A stretch of DNA of 64,000 nt. Source: Strigamia acuminata (taxonomy: Eukaryota; Arthropoda; Chilopoda; Geophilomorpha; Linotaeniidae). Below are positions 22,001 to 31,239 of this stretch, in pieces. Below the pieces are notes generated by a model, which did not search any database, had not been told where the DNA came from, and saw only the letters and a list, made by a program, of their open reading frames with translations. The stretch is taken from positions 1-64,000 of the forward strand of contig CASHSZ010000139.1 in NCBI GenBank assembly GCA_949358305.1, written 5' to 3'. Both the position numbers and the translations under genes were made by a program. How positions within the stretch are numbered: position 1 is the first letter of the stretch; each line of letters begins with the position of its first letter.

Positions 22001-22966
22001 GCCAGGACAAACGGTTTAACGGAGCGTTTTAACGCAACACTTGCGAAAATGCTTCTGAACTACGTAAATGAAGATCATACGGACTGGGATGATTTCCTGC
22101 CACACCTGTTATTCTCGTACAACACGTCGGTTCACGAGACAACTGGATATACCCCATACTTTTTATTAAGGGGGTATGAAGCAGATGTTAACGTCGATGT
22201 GAATCTGAATCTCCCGAAGAAGGAATTCACTTTGAGAACTGCCAAATTCATCGAGGCAGCAAGGAGAATCTCAAACCAGAGACTGGAGCAGATGTCAGCT
22301 AAAAGCAAAGAAAGATTTGATAAGAACAGAAAGGTTGTGGAGTTCGAGCCTGGAGAATACGTTTATTTGAAAAAACCGAACAGAAAGGTTGGACTCAGTG
22401 AGAAATTACTGCCACAATATTCTGGTCCTTACGAAATAGTGCGCCGAACTGCACCAAACGATTACCAAATAGTAGATTCAACTGGTAAAAAATCAGACAT
22501 TGTAAATGTAGAAAGGTTAAAACCTTACAAGCCAAGGAAAGAAGTATCCATAATTATGGATAGGAATAGTGAAACTGAGGTGAAGGCGGAAAATTCTAAC
22601 AAAACTAAGTTGATGGAAAGTAAAGGAATTGGAGAAGTTAGAATTAACACTAAAAAATCACTAAAACAATCAAAAAAACCATGCACAGAAAGATTCATAA
22701 GTGATGAAGATCAGATTTCTTTAAAGTCGTTGTTCGAACCGGAGGAGACGACGGGAAAACGGTTGAAAGAATTGCCGCTGGTCGGCGATAAAGACGAAAC
22801 GTCGGAGAAACGTTTGACGAAATTGCCACTAGATGGCGATAAAAGAAAAACGTCAGGACAGCGTTCGCGGAAATTGCCACCAGAGGGCGTCGTCGACGAA
22901 ACACGTGACTTCCGTTTTAAGCATTTAAGACCGCGAGCACGGACGAATTATCGTCAGTTCTACTGA
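19061..22966 (+). CDS. pol: Gypsy Pol polyprotein (protease, RT, RNase H, integrase)
   Basis: Copies and inserts the element. The frame is -1 to gag and has no ATG near its start, so it should be made as a Gag-Pol fusion by frameshifting. Counting residues from 19067: aspartic protease with DSG at 47-49; reverse transcriptase with YLDD at 465-468; RNase H with TDAS at 613-616 and TDHSALQWL; integrase with an N-terminal HHCC zinc site (HEMHDG..AHLG..CKKC), catalytic D890, D950 and E986 (35 residues between the last two, the D,D35E form), and a GPY-type module (SGPYEI). About 170 residues of charged tail follow, with three imperfect repeats around KLPLDGDK. No chromodomain or envelope gene is seen. 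All catalytic residues are intact, with no internal stop. Confidence 0.96.
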   Translation, partial: LVVPQRQLKSRRRRRRMRRKLEIVDINTTEEMLTIPVVVNNLEVKGVLDSGGYRNIISEELADRLQLSRRLCPYIKLRVIDNSLISPEGIGKITVTIGRLDYSMEVLVVRGFGHELLLGDPFLKQAGCVLDYDRRKVFVGRKSEGFKPEVFPMSRNYLEQTFIGRLTKSIKIPAMHECMLFIGVNNNKTNEDLFAEPLSNLTDRLGVIGCKTLTTFKDGSGIMRVANPTKKAVYLQKGTAIAKAYHVIDIGSFEEQPPNGLNFDSAVSSDLLDTNQKEQLKSLLRKNEDRFATSDQDLGRVKVYKHKIDTGDAQPIHLQPYRRSMKEKEVEAEETQKLLEMDVIRESESPWSAPVLLIKRRDGKWRFCVDWRRLNAVTKKMVYPLPRIDDTLDQLSGAKYFSMMDLIQGYFQVEIDEEDKEKTAFTTSSGHYEFNVLGQGLCNSPAAFQKLMNKVLGNLLGKVCIAYLDDLIIFSKTFDQHLVDLDNVFSKLRTANLKVKLSKCTFGTDTIKYLGHVINAKGVSPDPRNLESVAKFPKPTTVKQLQGFLGLCSYYLKFIRGFSDVSKCLVNLTKKEEKYDWGPPHDEAFQKLKTALTTVPVLAHPNFSEPFMISTDASAYGLGVVLKQKINKQEHVVAYASRLLSKAEQNYDTTERECLAIIFGIQKFRPYLYGQKFYVITDHSALQWLKTVRNPNGRLTRWSLQLVDYDYEVIHKSGKKHQDADALSRIPEAVGEEEIIDLPLLLLENLDLPAEQRKDQKLKEYVDALRDIERLSKKKRRSLQQFVLQDEVLFRRKNFLGNERLLLVVPKHLQQDVLHEMHDGLPGAHLGLSKTWKRISTRFHWPRIYAEVRDYVLSCKKCAAAKTDTTPPKGLLQPWTTVTRPFQRVGMDTLGKFPTSKKGNNYVFVMTDYLSRAVCARASPTCTAIAAADALVYEIMVKEGSPREILTDRGTEYRNELMEEVSRLYKSKHKTTSGYHARTNGLTERFNATLAKMLLNYVNEDHTDWDDFLPHLLFSYNTSVHETTGYTPYFLLRGYEADVNVDVNLNLPKKEFTLRTAKFIEAARRISNQRLEQMSAKSKERFDKNRKVVEFEPGEYVYLKKPNRKVGLSEKLLPQYSGPYEIVRRTAPNDYQIVDSTGKKSDIVNVERLKPYKPRKEVSIIMDRNSETEVKAENSNKTKLMESKGIGEVRINTKKSLKQSKKPCTERFISDEDQISLKSLFEPEETTGKRLKELPLVGDKDETSEKRLTKLPLDGDKRKTSGQRSRKLPPEGVVDETRDFRFKHLRPRARTNYRQFY

Positions 22967-23023
22967 ACCCGTCTTACCGTAAACTCGACCTGATCGAGTG
23001 ATAAAGTGAGATAGGTGAATTAA

Positions 23024-23347
23024 ACTGTTGAGGTGGCCCTGTTCGACCCAAGCGGCCCATTAACGATGAAGGATATAAGATGGCAGGCTGTGTTAAATGG
23101 TTTGGCGAGTTTTAACATCCAGCTCAACCAACTCCACCCATTTGAAGCGCCGGCGATTGGCCAACTGGACGGGGACAGTTGTGGCCCAACCATCTTATAT
23201 TTCGTGCGCCGATATCTAGTTGACCGCGACCTAATGCTTCCAGCGCTCCCTTACGATTTAAGAAGCCGAATTGCGTTGGAGATCATTAAAGATCAACTAA
23301 TACCTTTCGAGGAGGACGTGACAATTGAAGAAATCGAAGAAGATTAA
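23024..23347 (+). CDS. Third gypsy ORF: C-terminal half of a Ulp1/C48-like cysteine protease
   Basis: The frame is open from 23024 (after TAA at 23021) to TAA at 23345. It has no ATG before 23066, and an upstream spliced exon is possible. The peptide has LFDPSG near its start and QLDGDSCGPTILYFVRRYL, matching the Asp...Gln-x-DG-x-x-CG pattern of Ulp1/SENP-type (C48) peptidases, which cleave SUMO-like proteins. The catalytic His, expected about 20 residues before the Asp, is not encoded here, so the protein is either N-terminally truncated or completed by splicing. Sitting between pol and the polypurine tract, it occupies the place where errantiviruses carry env. It could be a captured transposon or host gene fragment. 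Confidence 0.6.
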   Translation, partial: TVEVALFDPSGPLTMKDIRWQAVLNGLASFNIQLNQLHPFEAPAIGQLDGDSCGPTILYFVRRYLVDRDLMLPALPYDLRSRIALEIIKDQLIPFEEDVTIEEIEED

Positions 23348-23648
23348 AAATCGAAATTACAATTGTTATCGGTATAATTTTGTGTAAAATTTTGTTTTAG
23401 ATTTTCTCTTGTGTATAAATAAACACGAAGAGTTTAATTTTATGTAATTGGCTTTTCCAAGAAAAGTATTGTTAAACTAAGAATTGAGGGATATAAAGGT
23501 AATAGAACAATTCTCGTAAATTTTGTTAATAATTTTGTGAAAAGCAAGAATGATGTTGAAAGTTAGAAGTGAAAATGATAATCTCGAAGTAGAAATTTGG
23601 GGGTATTTTCATTTGAAATAATTTGAATTTTGGAGACCAAAATTTTTC
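23348..23648 (+). other. Gypsy 3' untranslated segment
   Basis: AT-rich sequence between the third ORF and the polypurine tract, with no open frame. It contains an AATAAA at about 23418. Confidence 0.6.
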
Positions 23649-23660
23649 AAAGGGGGGGGC
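23649..23660 (+). other. Polypurine tract
   Basis: AAAGGGGGGGGC lies directly before the 3' LTR, the expected primer for plus-strand DNA synthesis. Confidence 0.85.
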
Positions 23661-24204
23661 TGTTACGAGCGCAGACCTCGCTGTACGACAGCGGGCCTAA
23701 ACGCTCTGTTTAGAGAATTAATTCTGAAAGCTCTCACTAGGCACACTGGAGTTTCCAAATCCGCTCACCAGTTGTCACTGTGTTAATTATGCACAGGGCA
23801 ACTGGACTAATCAATCAAGTAGAGCGGGGGTGGACCCAGAGTTTACCTGGTGAGCTAAGTGGGTTTGAGAGGGCAGAAATGTTCTGAGCCTCAAACAGTT
23901 AACATGGTAAGTAAAGGCTTCTGTGGACCAGCGCACACAGCGCTTGGTCCCACCCCGCCTTTCCAAATTCATAGAGATATAATTTGATTATCATTCTTGC
24001 TTTCTTGCTTTATGTTTATGTAAAATAAAGGATTATGTTTATCATTTGATTTTGTTAAGTTTGTAATAAGTCCCATAGAATAAAAGAGATTTATTTAAAT
24101 GATAAATCAGTTCTCTCAATCATTTCACCTAAAGGATTTCAAGGTCTTTGCTAAATTAATTAGCATTTGTTATGTGTGTGGATCACCCCAACCCACACGT
24201 AACA
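23661..24204 (+). repeat. 3' LTR of gypsy element
   Basis: 544 bp, same length as the 5' LTR and identical to it as far as I can read. Followed by the target duplication ATAT. Confidence 0.97.
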
Positions 24205-24445
24205 ATATTTTAGGTTTGATGCAAAAAAAGGATAAAATTAATATCACACAACATGCCTTTGTTTGATTATGCCATCAATTTTCGGCCATTTTGTTTTGAA
24301 GCAATCCCTTGTGCAAAACTTGTAACCATTGTAGAAATCGCTGAAATATGGCAATTGAAGACACTAATCAGACAAAGGCATGTTATGTGATATTAATTTC
24401 ATTCATTTTTCATTTTTCACCTAACCTAAAATATTCTATACTTAT
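24205..24445 (+). mobile_element. Right part of the split foldback/MITE-like element
   Basis: After the gypsy element the sequence continues TTTTAGGTTTGATGC..AAATTAATATCAC..ACATGCCTTTGT, and then, about 100 bp on, the inverted copy runs ACAAAGGCATGT..GTGATATTAATTT..ACCTAAAATATTCTATAC. Arms are about 80 bp and imperfect. There is no transposase, so it is a non-autonomous foldback element. Confidence 0.75.
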
Positions 24446-24870
24446 GTAAAAACACTGCTAATTTTATTTTCTTACAAACCTTACATTTCTGAGCGTAAAA
24501 AACCATGTTTTAAAGTGCAAACGGTCAAAAATGAATTTTTAAGGCCCAACTAAACCATTTCTTAACATAAACAAACAGTCCGAAATGCAAATATTCATTA
24601 TTTTAAGTCACTAATCAGACAAAGGCATGTTTTGTGATATTAATTTTATCCATCTTTTTTGCATCAAACCTAAAATATTCTATATTTATGTCAGCCCCAT
24701 TTTTGTGTAAAATCACTGTCAAATTTATTTCCCCACAAAACTGTTAATTTGAAATGAATACTAAAGCCTAAATACATATATTAAAAAATTGGTTTCATTC
24801 CAGATGAAGCGCAAAAAGAAATATTTTTAAAAAACTGATTATTCTATACTTATGGCGCGCCTACAGAAAA
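24446..24870. mobile_element. Further foldback-element arm and non-coding flank
   Basis: A second, isolated right arm of the same element lies at 24600-24700 (CACTAATCAGACAAAGGCATG ... ATCAAACCTAAAATATTC), and a third scrap, ATTATTCTATACTTATGG, is at 24838-24854. This suggests tandem or nested insertions of one family. Confidence 0.6.
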
Positions 24871-24970
24871 AAAAAAAAAAAAGTGCTATTTTTTGGTCTG
24901 TCTGTCTGTGAGGAGTGTCTAAAGTTTGTTTTTTCCTGGAAAATAAATATTTGTTTTTTTTTCCGGGCAG

Positions 24971-27113
24971 AATACGCTTCTCATTCCTCACCGTCAAGAC
25001 CTTCACCCAGTGGAGAAGAAGGAGACACAACAAACGAACAACTGATTGGCCAGCTGCAGGGTAAAACAAGTTACTAACCTATACTAATACTAACCTCACC
25101 ATGGGGCCCCAAAAAAAATTGTTTTGCACACCCAGCAGGAAATTTGTCCCATGCCACATCAAACGAAGACAACGCGCCGAAACAAACAGACAAAGACAAA
25201 AACCCGAGCAGAAAACAGGATCAAAGCGACTGCAACGACACTGACGACAGCATGAGTGAAAGCGGCAGTCAGTATGAAGCGCCAGACTTGCCGACGGAAA
25301 TGATTAAGTTCCTGGACCACAGGCAAAATCGCACGGCCATTGAAAATTTTCAAAAGTGGCTGAGCAATCCGGCCGGACATAACAAAGGTGCCCGGACAAC
25401 TCGTCAACACGTCCAGCAGACGCAGCGTTTCATCGGATCCCTGTGCGGCAAAAAATCAATGCTTCAAGGGGCCGAGGCCTGGTTCGTACGCTCACGCAAA
25501 AAGTATGCGCCAGGGACCGTGCTGAGCCAAGTCTCGTCGATACGCCTTTATTTTAATTTTATGAAGTTTGCCCAAGTGTCGGGCTGGGAAGAAAACCAGG
25601 CCTGGGATTTGGCTTTGTCTCTCGACTACATGGTCTCCGTGTGGTTGAGAAACATCAAAAAAGACACCAATCGGCGCATAAAAGAGGTGGCGCAACGGGA
25701 CTCGCTCCGCGCCCCCACACCCGACACAATGAGGCAGTTTTTTGCTTCGGAGCACGTCAAGGGAATCCACAGATCGCTCGACGGCCCACGAATGCGAAAG
25801 GATGAGTGGGACGGCAAAATGGCCACGCACGTCAGAGACGTCCTGGTGTCCGAGCTGTTGATGTTAAATGGCGCGCGGCAAGGTAACGCCACACAGATGA
25901 CTCTGGGCGAGTGGAATCGCCGCCAAAAGGTAGACGGACAGGCTGTAATTACAGTCCATGAGGTGAAAAACATTGCCATCATAGGTGGCGCTGAAGTTGT
26001 GGCGGCTGGTCGACTCGAAAAGCGGATTTCCGCATACGTCACCAACTTTCGCCGTCCCTGTTTCACCTCACGGTCCCTGGCTCGAGACGAAACAATGCCG
26101 CTGTTTGTTTCAGCACAGGGCAAGAAGATGTCGCGCACGACCGCAGCCAGCTGCGTGGGCAACGCATGGCAACGCGCCGGCCTTAGGCGCGTGACGGCCA
26201 CAATTGTGCGCAAGGGAATCGTCTCCGAGGTGCACTCGGGCCACCACGACCTAGCGCCGGACCTAGCCCAATTAATGGGCCACACTTTGGCCACGGCGGA
26301 ACGACACTATCGTGTGGCCGGGTCCGCAAAGAAGGCCGTGAGGACTGTCACGAGGATCGCTGACATAATGGGGACGGAGGGTGCAGTGGACGACAACGAC
26401 TCAGGTAGCAGACATTACATCCAACAAACACAAACAAACATTAACACTTCAACCTTTTTTCCAGATACAAGCGACAGCCAATTGGAAAAGAGGGGAGAAA
26501 GCGACGTGCCGTTGCAGCCTTCCGTGCAGAATGCCACAGAAGTTCTCACCACCAGTCCCATGCCAACTGCAGCAAACAATCAGATGCCTCATGTGCCAAC
26601 AGTGAATCCAGCATCCACAACAGGCCAACTGCAGTGCATCCCCCAGGAAACAGACCAACTGCAGTGCATCTCTCAGGAAACAGGTCAGGCTGGTATGTGT
26701 CTGATTACAACGCCTTGATGCTACCTTCACTCATTTGCTTGTTTGTGTCAGGTCCCTCAACTGTGCAAACAGCCACCATCCCAGGCTTTCCCGAAGGGAT
26801 GGACTGGACCAGCGTGTTGGCGGCATCACTCCATGATCCCCGTCCACCGTTGCCAGCGGTTCAAAGGAGACAACGAAGAGTACCGGACACACCTTCAGAT
26901 CCGCAGCCAAAGATTGGTCCACGCGAATCATTCACACCTCCTCATCGAAAAATCATTCGAAAACACCTACACCGTTTTAGAGGCCGTGATGGGAATGTGG
27001 CCACAGACTTACTACGAGAAGCACTAAACACAATTCCCGAGTTAGCAGAAATAAAGAGGCGTTACACACTCCAGCAGATTCGGGACAAGGCCAGAAGTTT
27101 CATCCGAGTGTAA
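24971..27113 (+). CDS. Multi-exon tyrosine recombinase, Crypton-like (copy 2)
   Basis: Likely nuclear site-specific or transposon recombinase. Inferred exons are 24971-25060, 25139-26404, 26465-26692 and 26752-27113, with GT-AG introns of 78, 60 and 59 nt, all phase 1. The first intron has TACTAAC-like branch sequences. Counting from 25144, the catalytic set is Arg245 (NGARQG), Arg356 (VRKG), His380 (LMGHT) and Tyr389 (ERHY). Flanking blocks shared with copy 1 include RDVLVSEL, ATQMTLGEW and RAGL..TAT. The C-terminal exon ends in the same domain as copy 1 (SFTPPHRKIIRKHLHRF ... QIRDKARSF). Identity to copy 1 is roughly half over the catalytic domain, yet both frames are intact, which argues for selection on the protein. 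The earliest in-frame ATG in the second exon is at 25252; upstream exons may exist. Confidence 0.87.
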
Positions 27114-28570
27114 ATGTGTTTCCACTCGTTTTCACACAACATTCACACGAATTAATTCGTGTAAACGTCGTGTGAACTGGTAAAACGTTAAATTGGTTAA
27201 ATGACCGTTCAACAAGTTTTCTCGTTAAAAATCGGGTCTTGCTAGCAGCCATCTTGGATATTAATAATAAAAATAACTTAAATGAATTTTCTCTTTTAAT
27301 CATATTTTTGTAATCTCCTGTTTCTTTTTCCCGAGTAAACAACAGGAATATTGACTGTGGTTATTGTTTGGATTAATTTATTTAAACTGGAATTTACACT
27401 GAAATTTACCCAGGCCTTACGAATTAACAAAAACCACACTTATATTTTCACCAACACTTATAAAAAAAAGGCCAAAATTGATACGTGCATGCAACATTTA
27501 TATAAACACATACATGTAACGTTTATATAAACACATAAACCGCCATTTTTCAAATACTACAAAAATCAGTAGTCAAACTCCCAGTTTACTTTGAAAAAAG
27601 AAAAAGCAGAAAATATTGATAAAATTTCTCCCTCCAATAACAGCAATAAACCCTAAAAGCCAATGACAACTAGGTGCACACGAAAAGTCATTTCCACTAA
27701 ATGACCAGTGCGAATGGTAGTGTAAATATCCAACTTACGAGTTAAAAAAAAAATTCCAGTGTAATTTTCAGTGTAAATCCAAGTAATGGTTATTATTGGG
27801 ACCAATTAATTTTGCCATTTAATCACATTTTTTCTAATCGTACGAGTAACGTTTATATAAAAACATAAACCGCCAAACAAATTTACATTTTATAATTATG
27901 TTTTTGTAATCTCCTGTTTTTTTTTTAGTGAACAACAGCAATAATGACTATGGTTATTATTTGGACTTTTCCCGCTTGAATTCACACTTTTTTTTCAACT
28001 CGAAAGTTGGGTCATTTAACTTGTCATTTACAACTAGGTGCACACGAAAAGTCATATGCACTAAATGACCAGTGCAACTGGTAGTGTAAACATTCAATTT
28101 ACAAGTTTTTTAAAAAAAGAAACAGTGTAAATTGCAGTGTTAATCCAAGTGTAAATTAATTGGTGCCAATAATAACCATTCGATCGCACAAATACGGTTA
28201 ATAACTGACTGTTGTTACGATCGAAATCGCAACGTTTATATAAATACGTACATGTAATCTTTATGTAAAAACATAAACCGCCATTAACCCCCCCTCAAAA
28301 AAAGGCGATTTATGTTTTTTTTTCTGTTATACGGAAAATATGCATTTATATTCAATTTCGGCTTTTTACGAAAGAATAATATCCCAGCCAAAAATATTGA
28401 TTGAAAAATTACAGAAACCCCCCTTTAACCCAGACCAATAAGATTTGCAAGAGGGGACACAGCAATAAAACCAAAAAGCCAATGAGACAGCTGGTCAAGA
28501 TAACCAAATCTTCATAGCTCCACAGAAGTCTACCTTGAACCCACCTCAGCTAGCTGTCCCAAAGGTAAGA
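27114..28570. repeat. 3' flank of recombinase copy 2 with about 363-bp duplications
   Basis: No gene. The passage CAACTAGGTGCACACGAAAA at 27668 recurs at 28031, 363 bp later, with similar surroundings (ACTAAATGACCAGTGC, GGTAGTGTAAA). ACGTTTATATAAA-type motifs with ACATAAACCGCCA recur near 27520, 27850 and 28230. These are two to three diverged tandem copies of a non-coding unit. Confidence 0.65.
27145..27162. other. Perfect 18-bp palindrome ACACGAATTAATTCGTGT
   Basis: A perfect palindrome 32 bp after the recombinase stop codon, flanked by further half-palindromic CACACAAC/GTCGTGTG. It could be a recombinase or transcription-factor site; no test is possible from sequence alone. Confidence 0.6.
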
Positions 28571-29109
28571 ATCAGAAACAAACCTATTAATATGTTGCAA
28601 GAGGCCTTTTTATCAATTAATAGAATGAAATAATTAATAGAATGAAAAAATTAATAGAATGAAAAAATTAATCATTATTATTAATAATAATTAATAATAA
28701 TAAAAATTAATAAAATTAATAATAATTACTATTAAAATAATTAATAGAAAGGATAATTGTATAATTATAATTTTTTCTGCTGAATTCCAAATAAATAAAC
28801 TCAAAAACCCAGGTCCAGTGTTTAAAAGGTCAAACATGGGTTTTCTTCAAATCTAACCAATATGTGTCAAAATTCAACCCCTCCAGCACTTTGGAAGAAA
28901 CTACAACTTACGTGTCTAACCTACCAGTCATTAGTCAAATTAGTTGTGAATGACACAAAAGATGCCTTTATGCACACAACATTAGCCTTTGAGATGAAAA
29001 CACACAGCAATGGCTAATAACTAGAAGGATCAGTCATTTCCTTTTCTCTCCTTAATTCCTTGTTTAATTGATTAACTAACAGAAGAGATTAAACTAAACA
29101 AATTGTTAT
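28571..29109. other. AT-rich non-coding stretch before the small gene
   Basis: Contains TAATAGAATGAAAAAAT and TTAATAATAA runs (28620-28745). No gene. It ends at the acceptor TTATTTCAG (29106-29114). Confidence 0.5.
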
Positions 29110-29123
29110 TTCAGGAAGACATT

Positions 29124-29582
29124 ATGGAACAAATGAGTTCCACCTGCACCGTACCAGCAAAACTTATCGACCTGACTGATGAACTGATTGAACTGATGTT
29201 CCTAACCAACATGGACGAAACCCCGCATTCACCAACCCCGCCTCCACCATTCCCATGGCCCATGTCACCAACACCATCTCCTCCGTCCACACCCACGCCA
29301 CCGACAGCACCATCCCCACCGCCCACGCCACCGACACCACCATCACCGCCAACGTGTCCGTCCTGGCAGAAAAAGCGACGAAGGGGATCATTCACCCCTG
29401 AGGATCGAGCCGTCATTGCGCGCCACCTCAAGTTGTTAACCGACAGACGAGGACGGCCCCGTTCGGCTCGATTGCGTTGGGCTCTTGAAAATTGCGTGGG
29501 CCTCAAACATCTACCATCTGTGTACACCTTTGGGCAGATACGTGATCGTGTTGCTGCATTCACGAGAAAACCGAACGTGTGA
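29124..29582 (+). CDS. Small proline-rich protein with the recombinase C-terminal domain
   Basis: 152 codons from ATG 29124, which lies nine bases after a splice acceptor, to TGA 29580. The N-terminal 35 residues are acidic and hydrophobic (LIDLTDELIELMF), followed by about 45 residues of Pro/Thr/Ser repeats, a basic patch (KKRRRG) and a C-terminal domain, SFTPEDRAVIARHLKLL ... YTFGQIRDRVAAF. This is the domain that ends both recombinase genes, here without a recombinase. It may be a stand-alone DNA-binding protein derived from the transposon, or the last exon of a larger gene. Block A is defined from within it: block B repeats it only from codon 125 onward, directly after telomere repeats. 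Confidence 0.6.
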   Translation: MEQMSSTCTVPAKLIDLTDELIELMFLTNMDETPHSPTPPPPFPWPMSPTPSPPSTPTPPTAPSPPPTPPTPPSPPTCPSWQKKRRRGSFTPEDRAVIARHLKLLTDRRGRPRSARLRWALENCVGLKHLPSVYTFGQIRDRVAAFTRKPNV

Positions 29583-30290
29583 CCTGTGCGAGAGAAAAAA
29601 GAAAAAGAAATAAGAAAAAGAAATTTAAAGAAAGAAATAGAAAAATGAAATAAAATTGTAAACAGAATAAAAAAAAAAATCAAACAAAATAAAATAAAAA
29701 AGCCAACATCAATTATCATTATTATTATTATCAAAAACACATAAAAAAATGACCAAAACACATTGAAAAACAACAAAAATCATCTAATTAGATTCCAATA
29801 TAAAGCGCATGAAGCAGGAAGCAGCCTCTAAAACAATCTCTTAGCAACAGGTACTTTGGATTCTATAGTAAACAACCCAAATACTGAAAGGAAAAGTAAA
29901 TGAGTTAAGTGTGTTTTACATTTAAAGATACAGAAAAATATATTATATATAGTATATTAGAAGCATGAAAGAAAATTTAACAATCTAAATATAAAAATAT
30001 GAAAATAATGAAAATTATTTAAAAAAGGCTTCATGATCTAATGATCGAAGGGATTGACCATTTCGGCGTGCATATAAACTAATGGAGAAAAAAGGTCTAA
30101 TGTCCGCAGCAGGCAGCTGTTTTTGTCGCCAACACACCTTTCATTGGATGGCGTGATCCATTAGCTCTCGTCATTCATTAGCTTAGTGGACTAATGGTCG
30201 TATTTAATCGCTATTTCGGCGTGCGAATGAGCTCGGTGAATTGCTATTCCGGCGTGCAAACGAGCCTGGTTTGCCATTACTTCACCATCG
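29583..30290. other. A-rich leader of block A, non-coding
   Basis: No supported gene. The minus-strand open frame here is a Phe/Ile-rich artefact of A-rich sequence. It ends with an inverted copy of the 121-bp repeat core (CTATTTCGGCGTGCGAATGAG at 30210-30230). The block B counterpart is 42708-43415. Confidence 0.55.
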
Positions 30291-30293
30291 TTA

Positions 30294-31223
30294 ATCGATC
30301 CACCGAGCTCATTCGCACGCCGAAATAGCAACCCAAAACGATTATTAGTTCTGCAGGCACTTTTCATTGGTTTTGCGGTATACTGTTGGTGTGATTCATT
30401 AAGTTGGTGGTCTAATCGATCCACCGAGCTCATTCGCACGCCGAAATAGCAACCCAAAACGATTATTAGTTCTGCAGGCACTTTTCATTGGTTTTGCGGT
30501 ATACTGTTGGTGTGATTCATTAAGTTGGTGGTCTAATCGATCCACCGAGCTCATTCGCACGCCGAAATAGCAACCCAAAACGATTATTAGTTCTGCAGGC
30601 ACTTTTCATTGGTTTTGCGGTATACTGTTGGTGTGATTCATTAAGTTGGTGGTCTAATCGATCCACCGAGCTCATTCGCACGCCGAAATAGCAACCCAAA
30701 ACGATTATTAGTTCTGCAGGCACTTTTCATTGGTTTTGCGGTATACTGTTGGTGTGATTCATTAAGTTGGTGGTCTAATCGATCCACCGAGCTCATTCGC
30801 ACGCCGAAATAGCAACCCAAAACGATTATTAGTTCTGCAGGCACTTTTCATTGGTTTTGCGGTATACTGTTGGTGTGATTCATTAAGTTGGTGGTCTAAT
30901 CGATCCACCGAGCTCATTCGCACGCCGAAATAGCAACCCAAAACGATTATTAGTTCTGCAGGCACTTTTCATTGGTTTTGCGGTATACTGTTGGTGTGAT
31001 TCATTAAGTTGGTGGTCTAATCGATCCACCGAGCTCATTCGCACGCCGAAATAGCAACCCAAAACGATTATTAGTTCTGCAGGCACTTTTCATTGGTTTT
31101 GCGGTATACTGTTGGTGTGATTCATTAAGTTGGTGGTCTAATCGATCCACCGAGCTCATTCGCACGCCGAAATAGCAACCCAAAACGATTATTAGTTCTG
31201 CAGGCACTTTTCATTGGTTTTGC
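30294..31223. repeat. 121-bp tandem array in block A (about 8 copies)
   Basis: Units start CGATCCACCGAGCTC and are virtually identical. An inverted partial copy at 30205-30260 makes a large potential hairpin with the first unit. The 67-codon minus-strand frames result from the unit length and are not genes. Confidence 0.95.
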
Positions 31224-31239
31224 TGTATAATGGGAATTA

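Larger units (their letters stand above)
16643..24204 (+). mobile_element. Complete Ty3/gypsy LTR retrotransposon
   Basis: A 7,562-bp element with two 544-bp LTRs (TG...CA ends TGTTACG and GTAACA), flanked by a 4-bp target duplication ATAT (16639-16642 and 24205-24208). Internal order is gag, pol (protease, RT, RNase H, integrase), then a short third ORF, a polypurine tract and the 3' LTR. Gag and pol are in different frames and are linked by a canonical -1 slippery site. I see no difference between the LTRs, so the insertion is very recent, and the element appears competent in its main frames. It interrupts an older foldback element. Confidence 0.97.

Noticed and set aside
25626-26294. 222-codon minus-strand frame
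   Set aside because: Antisense shadow of the GC-richer recombinase exon, which carries recognisable catalytic motifs on the plus strand.
29111-29776. 221-codon minus-strand frame
   Set aside because: Mirror of the proline-rich plus-strand gene plus Phe-rich translation of A-rich sequence. The plus strand has the conserved domain and a good start context.
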